Shown here piece after piece: positions 27,961 through 36,952 of a stretch of DNA of 64,000 nucleotides. How positions within the stretch are numbered: position 1 is the first letter of the stretch; each line of letters begins with the position of its first letter. This stretch comes from Jiangella mangrovi (GTDB taxonomy: Bacteria > Actinomycetota > Actinomycetes > Jiangellales > Jiangellaceae): assembly GCF_014204975.1 (NCBI RefSeq), contig NZ_JACHMM010000001.1, forward strand, positions 2,728,001 through 2,792,000, read 5' to 3'. The notes beneath the pieces are model-generated. The model saw only the letters and a program-made list of their open reading frames with translations. It had not been told where the DNA came from and did no database searches. Made by a program: the position numbers and the translations under genes.

Positions 27961-28995
27961 GTGTCCAGGGTTGTGATGGTCGTCGGTGTCGCCCGGCATC
28001 TGGGCGCCCGGCTGGCTGAGCGCCTCGCGGCCGAGCCCGGTGTGAGTCGCGTCGTCGGGGTCGATCTGGTCGAGCCTGCCGAGAGCATCGGCGGGGCGGA
28101 GTTCGTGCGTGCCGACATCCGCACGTCCGACATCGGCCGGGTCATCGACCGCGCCGCTCCCGACACCGTCGTGCACATGAACATCCTGGCGACGCGGGCC
28201 GATGCGGGTGGCCGGACGCCGCAGAAGGAGATCAACGTCATCGGCACCATGCAGCTGCTGGCGGCGTGCCAGCGGTCGGCGTCGGTGCGCAAGGTGGTCG
28301 TGAAGTCGTCGACGACGGTGTACGGCTCGGGTCCGCAGGCGCCGGCGTTGTTCGCCGAGGACATGGTGTCCGGTGCCACGACGCGGCGCGGTTATGAGAA
28401 GGACGCGGGCGAGGTCGAGGCGTACGTGCGCGGGTTCTCGCGCCGCCGTCCCGACGTGGGCGTGACGATCCTGCGGTTCGCGAACGTGCTGGGCCCTGAC
28501 ATCCGCACGGGGCTGTCGGAGTACTTCGTGCTGCCGGTCGTGCCGGTGGTGCTGGGCCGCGATCCGCGCTTCCAGCTGGTCCACGAGGACGACTGCGTCG
28601 ACGCGCTGCGGCTGGCGACGGTCGAGCACCGCCCGGGCATCTTCAACGTGGCCGGCGACGGCTTCCTGGTGTTGAGCCAGGCGCTGCGCCGGGCCGGCCG
28701 GCCCATCGTGCCGCTGCCGACGCTCGGCTCGCCGTTCGTCGGGGGCCTGCTGCGGCGCACCGGCGTCGTCGACATGGACTCCGCCATGGTGCGGTTCCTC
28801 ACCTACGGCCGCGGCGTCGACACCACCCGTATGCGCACGCAGCTGAAGTTCGACCCCGTCTACAGCACGGTCGCCACGTTCGACGCGTTCGCCGGCGCCC
28901 GCACCCACGGCGGCCTGCTCGACCGCGACCGCATCCGCGCCGTCGAGCACACCGTCCGCGGCGTCCTGACCGGGGAGGACAGCCGTGGCCGATAG
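27961..28995 (+). CDS. NAD-dependent epimerase/dehydratase (GalE2-like, Rv0501-type)
   Basis: The 344-aa short-chain dehydrogenase-type protein has an N-terminal Rossmann region (VVMVVGVARHLGARLAERLA, glycine motif altered from GxxGxxG), VVHMNILAT, SSTTVYGSG, YEKDAGEVE and RFANVLGP. The catalytic YxxxK is seen as YEKDAGE with an altered spacing, so enzymatic activity is uncertain. The GTG 27961 start is chosen. It overlaps the acyltransferase gene by 11 nt, a pairing conserved in mycobacteria. Confidence 0.85.
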   Translation: MSRVVMVVGVARHLGARLAERLAAEPGVSRVVGVDLVEPAESIGGAEFVRADIRTSDIGRVIDRAAPDTVVHMNILATRADAGGRTPQKEINVIGTMQLLAACQRSASVRKVVVKSSTTVYGSGPQAPALFAEDMVSGATTRRGYEKDAGEVEAYVRGFSRRRPDVGVTILRFANVLGPDIRTGLSEYFVLPVVPVVLGRDPRFQLVHEDDCVDALRLATVEHRPGIFNVAGDGFLVLSQALRRAGRPIVPLPTLGSPFVGGLLRRTGVVDMDSAMVRFLTYGRGVDTTRMRTQLKFDPVYSTVATFDAFAGARTHGGLLDRDRIRAVEHTVRGVLTGEDSRGR

Positions 28996-29899
28996 CCCGC
29001 TGCCCGGTCTGTTCGACCGCGTCGCCGCCGCGGCCGGCCGGGTGGTGCGTGACCGCCTCGGCGTCGACGGCGAGCAGCTGGACAAGCTGGTCGCGTTCGC
29101 CGGGCGGCGGCTGACCGGCGAGTTCGAGGTCGACCCCTTCGGCTTCGACCCCGAGCTCACCGAGACGGTGCTGCTGCCGCTGCTGCGCCCCTGGTACCAG
29201 CACTGGTTCCGGGTCGAGGTGCGCGGCATCGAGAACGTCCCCGACTCCGGCGCGGCGCTGGTCGCGGCCAACCACTCGGGCACGCTGCCGGTCGACTCCC
29301 TCATGACGCAGCTGGCCGTCCACGACACCCACCCGAAGGCCCGGCACCTGCGCGCGCTCGGCGCCACGCTGGTCTTCCAGCTGCCGTTCGTCTCCGATCT
29401 CGCGCGCCGCAGCGGCACCACGCTGGCCTGCAACGAGGACGTCGAGGCGCTGCTGGGCAACGGCGAGCTGGTCGGCGTCTGGCCCGAGGGATTCAAGGGC
29501 GTCGGCAAGCCGTTCTCGCAGCGCTACAAGCTGCAGCGCTTCGGCCGCGGCGGGTTCGTGTCGGCGGCGCTGCGCACCGGCGCGCCGATCATCCCGTGCT
29601 CCATCGTCGGGGCTGAGGAGATCTACCCCATGATCGGCAACGCCGAGTCGCTGGCGCGGCTGCTCGGCCTGCCGTACTTCCCGCTGACGCCGACGTTCCC
29701 ATGGCTCGGGCCGCTGGGCCTCGTGCCGCTGCCGTCGAAGTGGATCATCGAGTTCGGCGAGCCGATCCGCACCGACGACTACCCGCCCGGCGCCGCCGAC
29801 GACCCCATGGTCGTGTTCGAGCTGACCGACCAGGTGCGCGACACCATCCAGGCCACGCTCACCGAGCTGCTCGAGCTGCGCGGCCCCGCCTTCGGGTGA
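28985..29899 (+). CDS. Lysophospholipid acyltransferase family protein (Rv0502-like)
   Basis: The 304-aa PlsC-fold protein has the acyltransferase motif NHSGTLPVD (family NHxxxxxD), FQLPFVSDLARRSGTT, the phosphate-binding motif WPEGFKGVG and GAPIIPCSIVGAEE. It probably acylates a glycerolipid at the membrane. GTG 28985 overlaps the epimerase gene, so the two are translationally coupled. The 3' end converges on the SerB-like gene with a 15-nt gap. Confidence 0.9.
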   Translation: MADSPLPGLFDRVAAAAGRVVRDRLGVDGEQLDKLVAFAGRRLTGEFEVDPFGFDPELTETVLLPLLRPWYQHWFRVEVRGIENVPDSGAALVAANHSGTLPVDSLMTQLAVHDTHPKARHLRALGATLVFQLPFVSDLARRSGTTLACNEDVEALLGNGELVGVWPEGFKGVGKPFSQRYKLQRFGRGGFVSAALRTGAPIIPCSIVGAEEIYPMIGNAESLARLLGLPYFPLTPTFPWLGPLGLVPLPSKWIIEFGEPIRTDDYPPGAADDPMVVFELTDQVRDTIQATLTELLELRGPAFG

Positions 29900-29914
29900 C
29901 GGCGTCAGCTGCGG

Positions 29915-30784
29915 TCAGCGCTTCTTGCGCGCGGCGATGATGCCGACGGCGGCACCGGCGACGGCGCCCGTCCCGGCGGCCAGGCCGAGCGTGGTGTTCC
30001 GGCGGCGGGCGCGGTAGTCGCGGATGCGCCAGCCGCGCTTGCGGGCATGACGGCGCAGCTTCCGGTCCGGGTTCACCGCGCACGGGAAGCCGACCAGCGA
30101 GAGCATCGGGATGTCGTTGGCGGAGTCGCTGTAGGCCGAGCACCGGCCGAGGTCGAGGCCCTCGCGCTCGGCCAGCGACCGGACGGCGGCCGCCTTGTCC
30201 TCGCCGTGCAGCAGGTCGCCGACCAGCCGGCCGGTGTACTCGCCGTCGACGTGCTCGGCGACGGTGCCCAGCGCGCCGGTCAGCCCGAGCCGCCGGGCGA
30301 TGATCGTCGCCACCTCGACCGGCGCCGCCGTGACCAGCCAGACCCGCTGCCCCTGGTCGATGTGCAGCTGTGCGATCGCCTGGGTGCCCGGCCAGAGCTT
30401 GTCGGCCATGAGCTCCTCGAAGATCTCCTCGCCGACGCGCGAGAGCTCCTCGACCGAGCGGCCGGCGATGAACGACAGCGCCGCGGCTCGCGCCTCGACG
30501 ATGTGGTCGGGGTCCTCGGCGCCGAACGCGAACTGCAGCTGCTGGCGTCCGAACCGGAGGATGTCGCTGGTGCGCAGCAGCCCGCGCTGGTGCATGCCGC
30601 GGGCCAGGTAGAAGAGCGAGGCGCCGCGCAGCACCGTGTTGTCGAGGTCGAAGAAGGCCGCAGCCCGGGCGTCCGAGGGCAGCTCGATGCCGGCGATCGC
30701 CTCGGCGGTGCTGGCCGCCACGTCGGCCCGCGCCCGTTCCGACGCGGCCCCGGTCCGTTCCCTGCGCAAGCGCAAACCCGGCAT
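29915..30784 (-). CDS. HAD-IB family phosphatase (SerB1/Rv0505c-like) with C-terminal hydrophobic tail
   Basis: The 289-aa product has HAD motif I FFDLDNTVLRG, VWLVTAAPVEVA (motif II) and CSAYSDSANDIPML (motif IV), followed by NPDRKLRRHARKRGW. A C-terminal Gly/Ala segment (TLGLAAGTGAVAGAAVGIIAA) with a KKR end looks like a membrane anchor. Family members are annotated as phosphoserine phosphatase-like, but the true substrate is unproven. The start at ATG 30784 follows a TACTCT -10 box by 8 nt; TTG 30793 is an alternative. Confidence 0.87.
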   Translation of the reverse strand: MPGLRLRRERTGAASERARADVAASTAEAIAGIELPSDARAAAFFDLDNTVLRGASLFYLARGMHQRGLLRTSDILRFGRQQLQFAFGAEDPDHIVEARAAALSFIAGRSVEELSRVGEEIFEELMADKLWPGTQAIAQLHIDQGQRVWLVTAAPVEVATIIARRLGLTGALGTVAEHVDGEYTGRLVGDLLHGEDKAAAVRSLAEREGLDLGRCSAYSDSANDIPMLSLVGFPCAVNPDRKLRRHARKRGWRIRDYRARRRNTTLGLAAGTGAVAGAAVGIIAARKKR

Positions 30785-30830
30785 GGTCGCCAAGAGTAGC
30801 GGCGCGCCGGACTTGCGTACGGTTGACTCC

Positions 30831-31097
30831 GTGACCGACGTGAATCAGGGTCCCGGAGCGCGCGTCCTGCTGCTCGGGAAGCCCGGCTGCCACCTCTGCG
30901 ACGATGCACGTGCAGTGGTCGACGCGGTCTGCGCCGAGCTCGGCGTCGGCTGGGAGGAACGCAGCATCGTCGGCGACCCCGAGCTCGAGAAGCGCTACGG
31001 CGAGCAGATCCCCGTCACGTTCGTCGACGGTGCTCAGCACGACTTCTGGCGGGTCGACGCCGACCGGCTGCGCCGGGCTCTGACCGGCGCCTTATAG
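30831..31097 (+). CDS. Glutaredoxin family protein (Rv0508-like)
   Basis: The 88-aa thioredoxin-fold protein has active site GKPGCHLCDDA (CxxC) and the cis-Pro region IPVTFVDG. This is the DUF836-type small glutaredoxin. TACGGT (30818-30823) ends 7 nt before GTG 30831, so the transcript is probably leaderless. It is divergent from the SerB-like gene, with 46 nt between the starts, and lies upstream of rex and the heme operon. Confidence 0.9.
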   Translation: MTDVNQGPGARVLLLGKPGCHLCDDARAVVDAVCAELGVGWEERSIVGDPELEKRYGEQIPVTFVDGAQHDFWRVDADRLRRALTGAL

Positions 31098-31121
31098 AAC
31101 ATCCACGCCGGAACAGCAACT

Positions 31122-31139
31122 TTGTGCATACGTTCACAA
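31122..31139. promoter_or_regulatory. Rex operator (ROP box)
   Basis: TTGTGCATACGTTCACAA matches the Rex consensus TTGTGAANNNNTTCACAA with a single change at position 6. It lies 96 nt upstream of rex. Rex releases this type of site when NADH rises, so the rex-hem operon is probably repressed under high NAD+ and induced under oxygen limitation, as in Streptomyces. Confidence 0.85.
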
Positions 31140-31234
31140 GCGTCTAGGCTGGGGCGCATCGTAAAGCCTGCCGGTTCGGGTCCGTCACCCGGCCCCCGGA
31201 TGTCGCCTTCCGCGCCGGCCGACCGGGGAGTGTC

Positions 31235-31969
31235 GTGACCCGAAACAGCCGTCCGTCGTCCACACCGACACCAGCCGCAGCACCGCCGCGCGGCGTGCCG
31301 GAGGCGACGGTCGCGCGGTTGCCGCTCTACCTGCGTGCGCTCACCAATCTCGCCGAGCGCGGCGTCGCCACGGTCTCCTCCGAAGAGCTGGCCGCGTCGG
31401 CCGGGGTCAACTCCGCCAAGCTGCGCAAGGACCTCTCCTACCTGGGTTCCTACGGCACCCGCGGCGTCGGCTACGAGGTCGACTTCCTGCGCCACCAGAT
31501 CACCCGCGAGATCGGCCTGACCCAGGACTGGGCCGTCGTCATCGTCGGCATCGGCAACCTCGGCCACGCGCTGGCCAACTACGGCGGGTTCGCGTCCCGC
31601 GGGTTCCGCATCGCGGCGCTGGTCGACGCCGACCCCAGCCGCCTGGGCGAAGAGGTGGCCGGCCTCAACGTCCGCCACGCCGACGAGCTCGAGCAGATCG
31701 TCCAGGACCTCGGCATCGCCATCGGCGTCGTCGCCACGCCGGCCCGGGCCGCGCAGCTGGTCTGCGACCGCCTCGTCGCCGCCGGCGTCACCAGCATCCT
31801 CAACTTCGCACCGGCCATCGTGCAGGTGCCCGAGGGCGTCGACCTCCGCAAGGTCGACCTCTCCACCGAACTGCAGATCCTCGCTTACCACGAGCAGCGC
31901 AAGAACGGCGCCGCGCTGGCCCTGACCGCCGAGCAGGCGGCCGAGCTGGCCGAGGCGGTGAACGGATGA
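31235..31969 (+). CDS. rex: Redox-sensing transcriptional repressor Rex
   Basis: The 244-aa dimeric repressor senses the NADH/NAD+ ratio. The N-terminal winged helix contains VPEATVARLPLYLRAL and SSEELAASAGVNSAKLRKDLSYLGSYG. The Rossmann domain has VIVGIGNLGHALANY and the C-terminal swapped helix region LSTELQILAYHEQ. GTG 31235 is preceded by GGGGAG. The ROP box upstream shows autoregulation. The stop overlaps hemA as ATGA. Confidence 0.95.
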   Translation: MTRNSRPSSTPTPAAAPPRGVPEATVARLPLYLRALTNLAERGVATVSSEELAASAGVNSAKLRKDLSYLGSYGTRGVGYEVDFLRHQITREIGLTQDWAVVIVGIGNLGHALANYGGFASRGFRIAALVDADPSRLGEEVAGLNVRHADELEQIVQDLGIAIGVVATPARAAQLVCDRLVAAGVTSILNFAPAIVQVPEGVDLRKVDLSTELQILAYHEQRKNGAALALTAEQAAELAEAVNG

Positions 31970-33330
31970 GCGTGCTCGCCATCGGGGTGTCGCACCGCAG
32001 CGCCCCCGTCGAGGTGCTCGAGAGCGTCGCGCTCGACCGCGCCGCCGTCGGGAAGCTGCTCGACGAGGTCCCGTCGTCGGACCAGATCGCCGAGGCCGTC
32101 GTCATCGCGACGTGTAACCGGCTCGAGCTGTACATGGACACCGCCACGTTCCACGGCGGCATCGAAGAGGCCAGCGCGCTGCTGTCGCTGTACACCGGCG
32201 CACCCATCGAGCTGCTGACGCCGTACCTCTACGTGCACTACGGCGACCGCGCGGTCTCGCACCTGTTCCACGTCGTCAGCGGCCTCGACTCCATGGTCGT
32301 CGGCGAGACGCAGATCCTCGGCCAGGTCCGCGACGCGTTCCGGCTCGCGCAGACGTCCGGCGCCACCGGGCGAGTGCTCACCGAGCTCTTCCAGAACGCG
32401 CTGCGGGTCGGCAAGCGCGCGCACGCCGAGACCGGCATCGACGCCGCCGGCCGCTCGCTGGTCACGCTGGGCCTGGCCCGGGTGCTGCCGGCGGTCGCGG
32501 CCGAGGGCTGGTCGTCCGGCCAGGTCGGCGGCGCGTCCTGGCGCGAGCTGCTGCCCGGCACGTCGGCCCTGGTGGTCGGCGCCGGGTCCATGGCCTCGCT
32601 GGCCGCGGCCACGCTGCAGCGCGAAGGCGTCGAGGTCGTCGTCGCCAACCGCACTCCTGAGAACGGCGCCCGCGTCGCCGAGGCCATCGGCGGCGTCGCC
32701 GTCGCCATGACCGACCTCCCAGCGGCGCTGCGCACCGTCGACATCGTGGTCTCGTGCACCGGCGCGGCCGGCGTCGTGCTGCCCTACGACCTCGTCGAAG
32801 CCGCCGTGGCGCGCCGCGGCGGCCGGCCGCTGGGCATCGTGGACCTCGCCCTCCCGCGCGACGTCGACGCCGGCGTGGCCGACCTTCCCGGCGTGGTCCT
32901 GGCCGACCTCGCCCGCCTCAGCGTGGCCGCCGACGACGACGTCGCCGACGCTCGCACCATGGCCGACGACGTCTCCGCCGTCCGTTCCATCGTCACCGAC
33001 GAGGTCGCCGCGTTCGCCACCGCGCGCCGGGCCGCCCAGGTGGCGCCCACCGTCGTCGCGCTGCGCAGCATGGCCGACGACGTCGTCGATGCCGAGCTCA
33101 CCCGCATGGCCGGCCGGCTGCCCGACCTCGACGAGCGCACCCGCGCCGAGGTCGCGCGCACCGTCCGCCGCGTCGTCGACAAGCTGCTGCACCAGCCGAC
33201 GGTGCGGGTCAAGGAACTGGCCGCCCAGCCCGACGGCGCCACCTACGAGGCCGCGCTGCGCGAGCTGTTCGCCCTCGACCGCCGCTCCATCGACGCGGTC
33301 GCCAAGCCCGACGGGACGGTGGCGCCATGA
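31966..33330 (+). CDS. hemA: Glutamyl-tRNA reductase
   Basis: The 454-aa enzyme performs the first committed step of C5-pathway tetrapyrrole synthesis, reducing glutamyl-tRNA to glutamate-1-semialdehyde with NADPH. The catalytic Cys50 lies in [27 protein letters not shown], the NADPH-binding [14 protein letters not shown] and the C-terminal dimerisation helix follow. The start overlaps rex and the stop overlaps hemC, both as ATGA, so the operon is translationally coupled. Confidence 0.96.
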   Translation: MSVLAIGVSHRSAPVEVLESVALDRAAVGKLLDEVPSSDQIAEAVVIATCNRLELYMDTATFHGGIEEASALLSLYTGAPIELLTPYLYVHYGDRAVSHLFHVVSGLDSMVVGETQILGQVRDAFRLAQTSGATGRVLTELFQNALRVGKRAHAETGIDAAGRSLVTLGLARVLPAVAAEGWSSGQVGGASWRELLPGTSALVVGAGSMASLAAATLQREGVEVVVANRTPENGARVAEAIGGVAVAMTDLPAALRTVDIVVSCTGAAGVVLPYDLVEAAVARRGGRPLGIVDLALPRDVDAGVADLPGVVLADLARLSVAADDDVADARTMADDVSAVRSIVTDEVAAFATARRAAQVAPTVVALRSMADDVVDAELTRMAGRLPDLDERTRAEVARTVRRVVDKLLHQPTVRVKELAAQPDGATYEAALRELFALDRRSIDAVAKPDGTVAP

Positions 33331-34280
33331 CCGCGGCATCGACCACGCCGCTGCGGCTGGGCACGCGGGGCAGCGCCCTCGCCATGGTCCAGGCGCGCTA
33401 CGTGCAGCAGCGGCTGCAGGCGCTCGGCCACGACGTCGAGCTGGTCCAGATCACCACCAAGGGCGACGTGTCGACGGCGCCACTGGCCCAGATCGGCGGC
33501 ACCGGCGTCTTCGTGACGGCACTGCGCGAGGCGCTGCTCGACGGCCGCGTCGACCTCGCCGCCCACTCCCTCAAGGACCTCCCGACGACCCCGGCCGACG
33601 ACCTCGTCGTGGCCGCCGTCCCGGAGCGCGAGGACCCGCGCGACGCGTTGTGCGCCCGCGACGGCCTCAAGCTGTCCGACCTCCCCGCCGGGGCGCGGGT
33701 CGGCACCGGGTCGCCGCGGCGCGAGGCGCAGCTGCACGCGCTGGGCCTGGGCATCGAGATCGTCGGTCTGCGGGGCAACGTCGACACCCGGCTGGGCAAG
33801 GTCGCCGACGGCACGCTCGACGCCGTCGTGCTGGCCCGGGCCGGGCTCTCCCGGCTGGGCCGCCTCGACTCCGTCACCGAGGTGCTCGATCCCATGCAGG
33901 TGCTCCCCGCGCCGGGCCAGGGCGCCCTCGCGATCGAGTGCCGTCGCGCCGACACCTCGCTGGTCGAGGCGCTCGGCGCGCTCGACGACGCCGCCACCAG
34001 GGCGGCGGTCACCGCTGAACGGACCCTCCTCGCCGTGCTCGAGGCCGGTTGTACGGCGCCCGTGGGCGCCTACGCTGAGGCGGCAGAGGGTGAAGACGGC
34101 CTCGAGCTGTACATCCGGGCCGTCGTGGCTTCACGCGACGGCTCGCTGAGTATCCGCAAGTCAGCCACCGGACCCCTCGGGGGGGCGGAGCAGATCGGGC
34201 GCGACCTCGCGCTCGAGCTTCTCGCCGACGGGGCCGGGGCAGTCGTCGACGCCGGCGGACCGGCGTCGAAGGAGGAATAG
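33327..34280 (+). CDS. hemC: Hydroxymethylbilane synthase (porphobilinogen deaminase)
   Basis: The 317-aa enzyme links four porphobilinogen units. It has [55 protein letters not shown] and the dipyrromethane cofactor Cys242 in EAGCTAPVG. Start ATG 33327 overlaps the hemA stop. It is third in the Rex-controlled operon. Confidence 0.96.
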   Translation: MTAASTTPLRLGTRGSALAMVQARYVQQRLQALGHDVELVQITTKGDVSTAPLAQIGGTGVFVTALREALLDGRVDLAAHSLKDLPTTPADDLVVAAVPEREDPRDALCARDGLKLSDLPAGARVGTGSPRREAQLHALGLGIEIVGLRGNVDTRLGKVADGTLDAVVLARAGLSRLGRLDSVTEVLDPMQVLPAPGQGALAIECRRADTSLVEALGALDDAATRAAVTAERTLLAVLEAGCTAPVGAYAEAAEGEDGLELYIRAVVASRDGSLSIRKSATGPLGGAEQIGRDLALELLADGAGAVVDAGGPASKEE

Positions 34281-34284
34281 AGTC

Positions 34285-35895
34285 GTGACCACTCCGCGAG
34301 GTGCGAAGCAGCGCACCGATGAAGGTGGCGTCGCGTTCGTCGGCGCCGGTCCCGGCGATCCGGGGCTGCTCACACTACGGGCGGTCGAGGTGCTCGGAGG
34401 GGCCGACGTCGTCGTCATCGACGAGCCGGCGCACCGCGCGATGCTCGCCTACGCGCCCAGCATCATCGAGGTCGTCGACGTCAGCATCGACGACGAAGGC
34501 GTCACCCTGACCCCGGCGGTGCGTGGGCGCCGTCTGGTCCAGGCCGCCAAGGGGGGCCGGCGAGTCGTGCGACTGCTCGGCGGCGACCCGTTCACCCACG
34601 CCACCGGCGCCGACGAGGCGCTCGCCTGCGCCAAGGCCGGCGTCCCGTTCGAGGTGGTCGCGGGCGTCGCCACGGCGACCTCCGTGGCCGCGTACGCCGG
34701 CATCCCGCTGGTCACCGGCCGCCGCCGCAGCGTCGAGATCTTCGACGTCGGCGGCAAGATCGACCTCAAGTCCTGTACGGCCGACACCGTCCTCCTGACC
34801 GGGGTCACCGAGCAGCTCGGCCACCTCGCCGAGGCGCTCGTCGACGCCGGCCGGGTGCCGTCCACGCCGGTCGCCGTCGTCACCTCGGGCAGCACCGTCG
34901 AGCAGCAGACCGTCGTGTCGACGCTGGCCTCGGTGGCCGCCGACGCCCGCGCGGCGAAGGTCGAGGGGCCGTTCGTCGTCATCGTCGGCGACACCATCGA
35001 GCACCGCGACACGCTCTCGTGGTTCGAGACCAAGGCGCTGTTCGGCTGGCGGGTCCTGGTGCCGCGCACCAAGGAGCAGGCCGGCCAGCTGTCCGTGGCG
35101 CTGCGTCGCTCGGGTGCGGTGCCCGAAGAGGTCCCGACCATCTCCGTCGAGCCGCCGCGCAACCCGCAGCAGATCGACAAGGCCGTTCGCGGCATGGTCG
35201 AGGGCCGCTACGAGTGGATCGCGTTCACCTCGGTCAACGCGCTGCGTGCGGTCAAGGAGAAGCTCACGGCGTACGGCCTCGACGCCCGCGCGCTGTCCGG
35301 GCTGAAGGTCGCCGCCGTCGGCGAGAAGACCGCCGACGCGCTGCGCTCGTGGGGCATCGAGCCCGACCTCGTCCCGTCGGGCGAGCAGTCCGCCGTCGGG
35401 CTGCTGAACGACTGGCCGCCCTACGACGAGGTGCTCGACCCGATCAACCGGGTGTTCCTGCCGCGCGCCGACATCGCGACCGAGACGCTGGCCGCCGGAC
35501 TGACCGACATGGGCTGGGAGGTCGACGACGTCACGGCGTACCGCACGGTGCGCGCCGCGCCGCCGCCCGCCGAGACCCGCGACGCCATCAAGACCGGCAA
35601 GTTCGACGCCGTCGCTTTCACGTCGTCCTCGACGGTGCGCAACCTCGTCGGCATCGCCGGCAAGCCGCACGCGTCCACCGTCGTCGCCTGCATCGGCCCG
35701 CAGACCGCGAAGACCGCCGAGGAGCACGGCCTTCGGGTCGACGTCCTGGCGCCTGAGCCGTCGGTCGAGGCGCTGGCCGAGGCGCTCGCGCAGTTCGGGC
35801 TGTCGCGGCGGCTGGCCATGGTCGAGGCCGGCGAGCCGGTGCTCAAGCCGTCGCAGCGCCGCCGGGCGTCCGCGCGGCGCAAGAACGCCCAGTAG
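34285..35895 (+). CDS. hemD: Fused uroporphyrinogen-III C-methyltransferase / uroporphyrinogen-III synthase
   Basis: The 536-aa bifunctional protein has an N-terminal CobA/SUMT domain (residues about 15-250) with [22 protein letters not shown] and [10 protein letters not shown], which methylates uroporphyrinogen III toward siroheme and cobalamin. The C-terminal HemD domain (about 265-510) has [23 protein letters not shown] and [11 protein letters not shown], and closes the macrocycle. A basic tail ([11 protein letters not shown]) ends it. This fusion is standard in actinobacteria. GTG 34285 follows AAGGAGG by 9 nt. Confidence 0.94.
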   Translation: MTTPRGAKQRTDEGGVAFVGAGPGDPGLLTLRAVEVLGGADVVVIDEPAHRAMLAYAPSIIEVVDVSIDDEGVTLTPAVRGRRLVQAAKGGRRVVRLLGGDPFTHATGADEALACAKAGVPFEVVAGVATATSVAAYAGIPLVTGRRRSVEIFDVGGKIDLKSCTADTVLLTGVTEQLGHLAEALVDAGRVPSTPVAVVTSGSTVEQQTVVSTLASVAADARAAKVEGPFVVIVGDTIEHRDTLSWFETKALFGWRVLVPRTKEQAGQLSVALRRSGAVPEEVPTISVEPPRNPQQIDKAVRGMVEGRYEWIAFTSVNALRAVKEKLTAYGLDARALSGLKVAAVGEKTADALRSWGIEPDLVPSGEQSAVGLLNDWPPYDEVLDPINRVFLPRADIATETLAAGLTDMGWEVDDVTAYRTVRAAPPPAETRDAIKTGKFDAVAFTSSSTVRNLVGIAGKPHASTVVACIGPQTAKTAEEHGLRVDVLAPEPSVEALAEALAQFGLSRRLAMVEAGEPVLKPSQRRRASARRKNAQ

Positions 35896-35908
35896 GGGGA
35901 CGAGCAGC

Positions 35909-36892
35909 ATGGGGTACCCGGAGATCCGGCCGCGGCGGTTGCGCCGTACGCCAGCCATGCGGCGGCTGGTCGCCGAGACGTCGCTCGAGCCGCGGCACCT
36001 CGTGCTGCCGATGTTCGTCCGCGAGGGCGCCACGGAGCCGCGGCCCATCGCGTCCATGCCGGGCGTCGTGCAGCACACCATGGAGTCGCTGCGCAAGGCG
36101 TCGCTCGAGGCGGTCGAGGCCGGCGTCGGCGGGCTCATGCTGTTCGCCATCCCGGAGCGGAAGGACGCCGTGGGCTCCGGCGGCGTCGATCCCAAGGGGC
36201 CGCTCAATGCCGCCATCCGCGAGGTCGTCGCCGAGGTGGGCGACGCCACCGTCGTCATGGCCGACCTCTGCCTCGACGAGTTCACCGACCACGGCCACTG
36301 CGGCGTGCTGGCGCCCGACGGCACCGTCGACAACGACGCCACGCTCGAGGTCTACGGCCGCATGGCGGTCGCCCAGGCCGACGCCGGTGTCCACGTGGTC
36401 GGGCCCAGCGGCATGATGGACGGCCAGGTCGCGGCCGCGCGGACGGCACTCGACGCCGCCGGCCACACCGACGTCGCGATCCTGGCGTACGCGGCCAAGT
36501 ACTCCTCGGCCTTCTACGGCCCGTTCCGCGAGGCCGTCGAGTCGTCGCTGACCGGCGACCGCAAGACCTACCAGCAGGACCACGCCAACGGCCTCGAGGC
36601 GCTGCGCGAGACCGCCCTCGACATCGACGAGGGCGCCGACATGGTCATGGTCAAGCCGGCCATGTCCTACCTCGACGTGGTGGCCCGGGTCCGCGACCTC
36701 GTCGACGTTCCCGTCGCGGCGTACCAGATCTCCGGCGAGTACGCGATGATCCAGGCCGCCGCCGAACGCGGCTGGATCGACCGCGACAAGGCCGTCCTCG
36801 AGACGCTGACGTCGATCCGGCGCGCGGGTGCCGACATCGTCCTCTCCTACTGGGCGGTCGAGGCCGCCCACTGGTTGCGCGCCGCCCGCTGA
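35909..36892 (+). CDS. hemB: Delta-aminolevulinic acid dehydratase (porphobilinogen synthase)
   Basis: The 327-aa enzyme condenses two 5-aminolevulinate molecules. The Schiff-base Lys249 lies in [10 protein letters not shown], and a second active-site Lys in [14 protein letters not shown]. The metal loop reads [14 protein letters not shown]: the middle Cys of the three-Cys zinc site of E. coli-type enzymes is Asp here, a pattern I recall in other actinobacteria. GGGGGA precedes ATG 35909. It is the last hem gene of the rex operon. Confidence 0.95.
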   Translation: MGYPEIRPRRLRRTPAMRRLVAETSLEPRHLVLPMFVREGATEPRPIASMPGVVQHTMESLRKASLEAVEAGVGGLMLFAIPERKDAVGSGGVDPKGPLNAAIREVVAEVGDATVVMADLCLDEFTDHGHCGVLAPDGTVDNDATLEVYGRMAVAQADAGVHVVGPSGMMDGQVAAARTALDAAGHTDVAILAYAAKYSSAFYGPFREAVESSLTGDRKTYQQDHANGLEALRETALDIDEGADMVMVKPAMSYLDVVARVRDLVDVPVAAYQISGEYAMIQAAAERGWIDRDKAVLETLTSIRRAGADIVLSYWAVEAAHWLRAAR

Positions 36893-36952
36893 TCTTCACC
36901 CTGTCGGACCCAGCCGGTAAGGTCGGCTGTTACAAGTGGTCCGAGGAGGGAC

